This document shows positions 61,521 through 64,000 of a stretch of 64,000 bases of DNA, piece after piece (within the stretch, counting starts at the first letter, position 1; every line of letters begins with the position of its first letter). The notes under the pieces are model-generated. The model searched no databases. It was not told the origin of the DNA and was given only the letters and a program-made list of their open reading frames with translations. The stretch spans positions 62,001-126,000 of the forward strand of contig CBDBGT010000010.1 in the NCBI GenBank assembly GCA_965205365.1. The letters are read 5' to 3'. Source of the DNA: JALZUR01 sp965205365 (lineage in GTDB: Bacteria; Bdellovibrionota; Bdellovibrionia; Bdellovibrionales; UBA1609). The position numbers and the translations under genes were made by a program.

Positions 61521-63143
61521 TTATATGGCAAGCACTTTTTTTAAAGTTACACAGGGTTTACCACAAGCTTTTTTATAGTCTTCACAAAAAGCAGTAGATT
61601 GTAAAAAATTAGTACCCCCGTCTTGACTACTAAAAAAATAATTCTCACGCTTACCACTTCCACTTTTATGAATACCAACTAAGTAAAATTTATTATTTTT
61701 CTTAAAAATATAGGGGCTTGCAGACACCCCTTTTTCTGATGGACATGAATTTGTTATAGAATAACTATAACCACCCCCAATTTCACACCGCTCATTAACT
61801 CTTTGAGGAATATTAAAAATTCTACCTAAATCCCTATTAAAAGTAGTTATATCAAATTTACCTTTGTCATTAGTAACAGGGGTTTTAGCTTGTTCATCCC
61901 AATCAAACCGTGTTTTTCCTCTATAAAGATGAATATCAATTTGTCCATTATCAGAGGCTTGTTTAATTTCTTCAGCAGAGGCTGACACTGGAGTAATATA
62001 GTATTTAGGATTATAATAAAACCCCTTAGCACCTGCATAAGTTTTTGCCTCTGATGGATTTACTTTTAATATTAAATAATCGTTTGCAGGATCATTCCAA
62101 GCTAAATATCCACTTAAACTTTTTCCAAAATACTCAAAGTTTATAAATTGCCCATTAAAATACATACCTCGAGTCATAGGAAAAGAATAAATCCTAACTC
62201 TATTTCCGTTACTACTTGCTAAAAACTTTTTTAAAGCCTCTCCTTTATAAGATAAAACGCCCTCAGTAATTCCGTGTGCCGCAGTTATAAAAACTCCAGG
62301 ACAAATTTGAGCAATAACTCCTGTTCCTTGTGTACTAGAAAATATATAAAGAGCTTTACTTGCACCATCAATTGCATCAGACATGGAATTGTCCCGATTC
62401 ATAAACCACGCAGCATTTATTGATTTAAAACACGCTGCTTTAATTCCATCTATATTCCCAGATTTAAGAGCATTTCTACACAAACTCTTTTGAAAGTATG
62501 TCATTTCATAAAATATAGAGCCTGAAATGTTTTCATCTAACAAAGCTTCTTTTAAAAGATCTCTATTCTCTGCTAAAGAGGTTAAATTTCTAGCTATATT
62601 TTTATTTTTTGTTTTATCTTGAAAAGAAGTTTTATTAAAATCCTTTTTATTAGTTTTATGTAAAGCCCTTTCTTCTTTTTTTACCTTCTTTTTTTTAAAG
62701 AAAAAGTCTTTAATCCCTTTAATACCAGAAGCTAAAACACCCATTTTAAATGAACCCTTAGCCTTTAATTTACTCACCACAGCTTCATCTTTAGAGCAAG
62801 GAGCTAAGACTCTACTTTGTAAATGGCTCCTAGCTTCTTTTATAAAGCTTATATAAGATATAAGCTCTTGTGTTATCTCTATGGCATTTTCTTTTTTACA
62901 AAAAGAAAAAGTTTCTTCTGCCATTTTCTCACAACTTGTAAAAAAACTTAAAGACTTAGTGAGCTGCCTTTTATTACATGAAGAAGAGCCTAAGCTGCTA
63001 TCTTGTAGTTCTTTTACTCTAACCATATTGCAAAGCCCACTATTCTTAATTTTATTAAAAGACACTGAACAAGATTCAGCCCTTGCTACAGAAGTGGTAA
63101 ATAAAAATAAGAATAATGTAAATTTAAACAATGCTAAAATCAT
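61521..63143 (-). CDS. Exported trypsin-like (S1 family) serine protease with long N-terminal region
   Basis: 540 residues with a signal peptide (cut after ARA). Residues 24-255 are a Cys-rich, basic, helical region of unknown role. The protease domain follows: catalytic His290 in VFITAAHGI, Asp355 in NDYLILKV, and Ser474 in EKGVSASPYIF, in S1/V8-like spacing. The serine box is GVSASP rather than the usual GDSGGP/GNSGSP, which would change the oxyanion loop. The N-terminal region may be a propeptide or adaptor. The Cys-rich protein follows on the same strand. Confidence 0.7.
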   Translation of the reverse strand: MILALFKFTLFLFLFTTSVARAESCSVSFNKIKNSGLCNMVRVKELQDSSLGSSSCNKRQLTKSLSFFTSCEKMAEETFSFCKKENAIEITQELISYISFIKEARSHLQSRVLAPCSKDEAVVSKLKAKGSFKMGVLASGIKGIKDFFFKKKKVKKEERALHKTNKKDFNKTSFQDKTKNKNIARNLTSLAENRDLLKEALLDENISGSIFYEMTYFQKSLCRNALKSGNIDGIKAACFKSINAAWFMNRDNSMSDAIDGASKALYIFSSTQGTGVIAQICPGVFITAAHGITEGVLSYKGEALKKFLASSNGNRVRIYSFPMTRGMYFNGQFINFEYFGKSLSGYLAWNDPANDYLILKVNPSEAKTYAGAKGFYYNPKYYITPVSASAEEIKQASDNGQIDIHLYRGKTRFDWDEQAKTPVTNDKGKFDITTFNRDLGRIFNIPQRVNERCEIGGGYSYSITNSCPSEKGVSASPYIFKKNNKFYLVGIHKSGSGKRENYFFSSQDGGTNFLQSTAFCEDYKKACGKPCVTLKKVLAI

Positions 63144-63406
63144 TGGTGTAAATGTAATCTCTTTTTAAAGGCTTTACAAAAACTTGTAATTTTACCTAGA
63201 CCTAGCACCAGAAAGTATTTTCAAATGAAAGAGATCCAGAAGAATATAATTCTAAAGAAGCCCTGTCAGAAATTCAAAAATAAAATAACATCCCAAACCT
63301 TTATTGAGCTTTTACTAATAATGAAACAACTACAAAAGAAACTGATAATACGAAGGTGAAGCCACCGAGTGTGACTTCACGTGACCTGATGTGACTCAAC
63401 TCTAAT
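63144..63406. other. Intergenic region with coding-like remnant
   Basis: About 260 bases with no real gene. A short open stretch (63210-63279, reading FSNERDPEEYNSKEALSEIQK) looks like a decayed C-terminus. Near 63355-63396 the words GTGACTTCAC, GTGACC and GTGACTC occur close together. Confidence 0.35.
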
Positions 63407-63774
63407 AGCTCGAGCTCAGACTTTTTAAATCTGGTTTAACATTCTATTTTCATGGCACGTATTACCGGTTTAAAAGGACACAGACAATACCCAGTGAATG
63501 CTCATAAAAGATTCACTATAAAGTTTTTTAAGACTTCGGTGTTTGGAGTGTTCAATGTGAAACTCTTCCTTTTGCTGGGTGTGAATTTAAACTGTTCGTA
63601 GTTTAGTCCCAAAATAAAGTCGTCAACAAGAGTAAAAATCTCTATAATTTGAGTCTTTTTGATCATTCCCAGCTCCTTTTTTCAGATCAGATTAAAAAAT
63701 AAATACATCTTACAAAAGGCTTAAGGTGATCTTTTATTTATACTTAGATCCTTGGAAAAGTCCGAGCTCGGGTT
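63407..63774 (-). mobile_element. IS982 deletion derivative, 368 bp
   Basis: Read on the minus strand, the element begins AAACCCGAGCTCGGACTTTT (63774 inward). It then carries a ribosome site GGAG and the first ~30 codons of an IS982 transposase from the ATG at 63666 (MIKKTQIIEIFTLVDDFILG). It then jumps to the transposase tail (HIEHSKHRS in a shifted frame, then KNFIVNLL and a stop). About 600-700 bases of the gene are missing. It shows directly how the 234-bp mini-elements arose. Confidence 0.8.
63500..63666 (-). pseudogene. IS982 transposase, internally deleted
   Basis: N-terminal ~30 codons fused to the C-terminal ~25 codons with a frameshift at the junction near 63575, ending at an in-frame stop. 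The catalytic core is absent. It belongs to the 368-bp derivative. Confidence 0.75.
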
Positions 63775-63880
63775 TACTAAAGTCTAAATTCAGATTAAAT
63801 ATTAAAAAACTATTTTTTTAATTCATAGGGTTAGATAGAGTATTAGAGTTTATACGATATAAAATAAATGAGGTATTCAT

Positions 63881-64000
63881 ATGAATAAAATCATTCAATT
63901 ACTATTGATTACAACTACCCTATTGAGTTTAGCTGCCTGTGGATCTAGTAAGCCAGATCCTGATTTATGTGTTGGTTCTTCTTGTGGAGCTAGTAAGCCA
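63881..64000 (+). CDS. Lipoprotein, N-terminal part (cut by window edge)
   Basis: The first 40 codons run into the window end without a stop. A lipoprotein signal ends in the lipobox LAAC (Cys20). The visible mature part has a near-repeat, GSSKPDPDLCVGSSCGASKP, with two cysteines. A GAGG lies 9 bases before the ATG. The full length and function cannot be judged. Confidence 0.7.
   Translation, partial: MNKIIQLLLITTTLLSLAACGSSKPDPDLCVGSSCGASKP

Noticed and set aside
1..64000. tRNA, rRNA, CRISPR array or prophage
   Set aside because: I saw no TTCGAATC-type T-loop in a cloverleaf context, no spaced identical repeats and no phage structural genes; a covariance-model search would be needed to exclude small RNAs.

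Overview
This AT-rich window comes from a Gram-negative chromosome. It carries Kdo transferase, a GT9 heptosyltransferase, an LptF-type permease, an LpxO-type lipid A hydroxylase and a complete mreC-mreD-PBP2-rodA elongation operon. Gene content (many secreted proteases and hydrolases, DUF1566 proteins, large pilin-like proteins, a receiver/J-domain fusion) most resembles Bdellovibrionota/Bacteriovoracia. That placement is inference; there is no rRNA or other decisive marker, and I recognised no tRNA, rRNA or CRISPR array.

Layout. 1-261: 3' end of an IS982-family element. 627-5584: NqrM-like protein, a 2OG-Fe(II) oxygenase with a G10 tract at its start, two overlapping LPS genes (GT9, waaA), a 45-residue Cys-rich lipoprotein and a catalytically degenerate PAP2 protein. 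5715-11085: sucA-sucB-lpd. 11098-12001: an IS630-like remnant whose interior was replaced by the 3' end of a DUF1566 gene. 12252-18803: three prepilin-like proteins and a di-heme peroxidase lipoprotein. 19165-25748: VC0807-like membrane protein, basic secreted protein, sohB, NlpC/P60-like secreted protein plus partner, AsmA-like protein, greA. 25840-38723: mgtE, PhoR/PhoB-like pair, pdxJ, PhoX-like phosphatase, CNT nucleoside transporter, AI-2E family permease, rph-rdgB, MFS transporter, zinc-ribbon protein. 38881-41576: an M16 peptidase pair with one apparently inactive subunit.

41882-47591 is an accessory, transposon-scarred stretch. An IS1634-like element has inserted in lpxO and is flanked by a 238-bp direct duplication of lpxO sequence. 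A 120-bp MITE with a perfect 9-bp target duplication lies next to it. Two 234-bp mini-IS982 elements in direct orientation bracket a DUF1566 gene. 47689-59051 is mostly core: subtilisin-like protease, PpiD/SurA-like foldase, mreC-mreD-mrdA-rodA, thioredoxin, a receiver + J-domain + TPR-like fusion, a second MITE copy, lptF. 59052-64000 holds nested IS remnants, a secreted Cys-rich protein, a trypsin-like protease, another deleted IS982 copy and the start of a lipoprotein cut by the window edge.

The core genes serve the TCA cycle, envelope building and regulation. The accessory genes are mostly exported proteins set among small mobile elements, mainly of IS982, IS630, IS1634 and IS5/IS903-like types.
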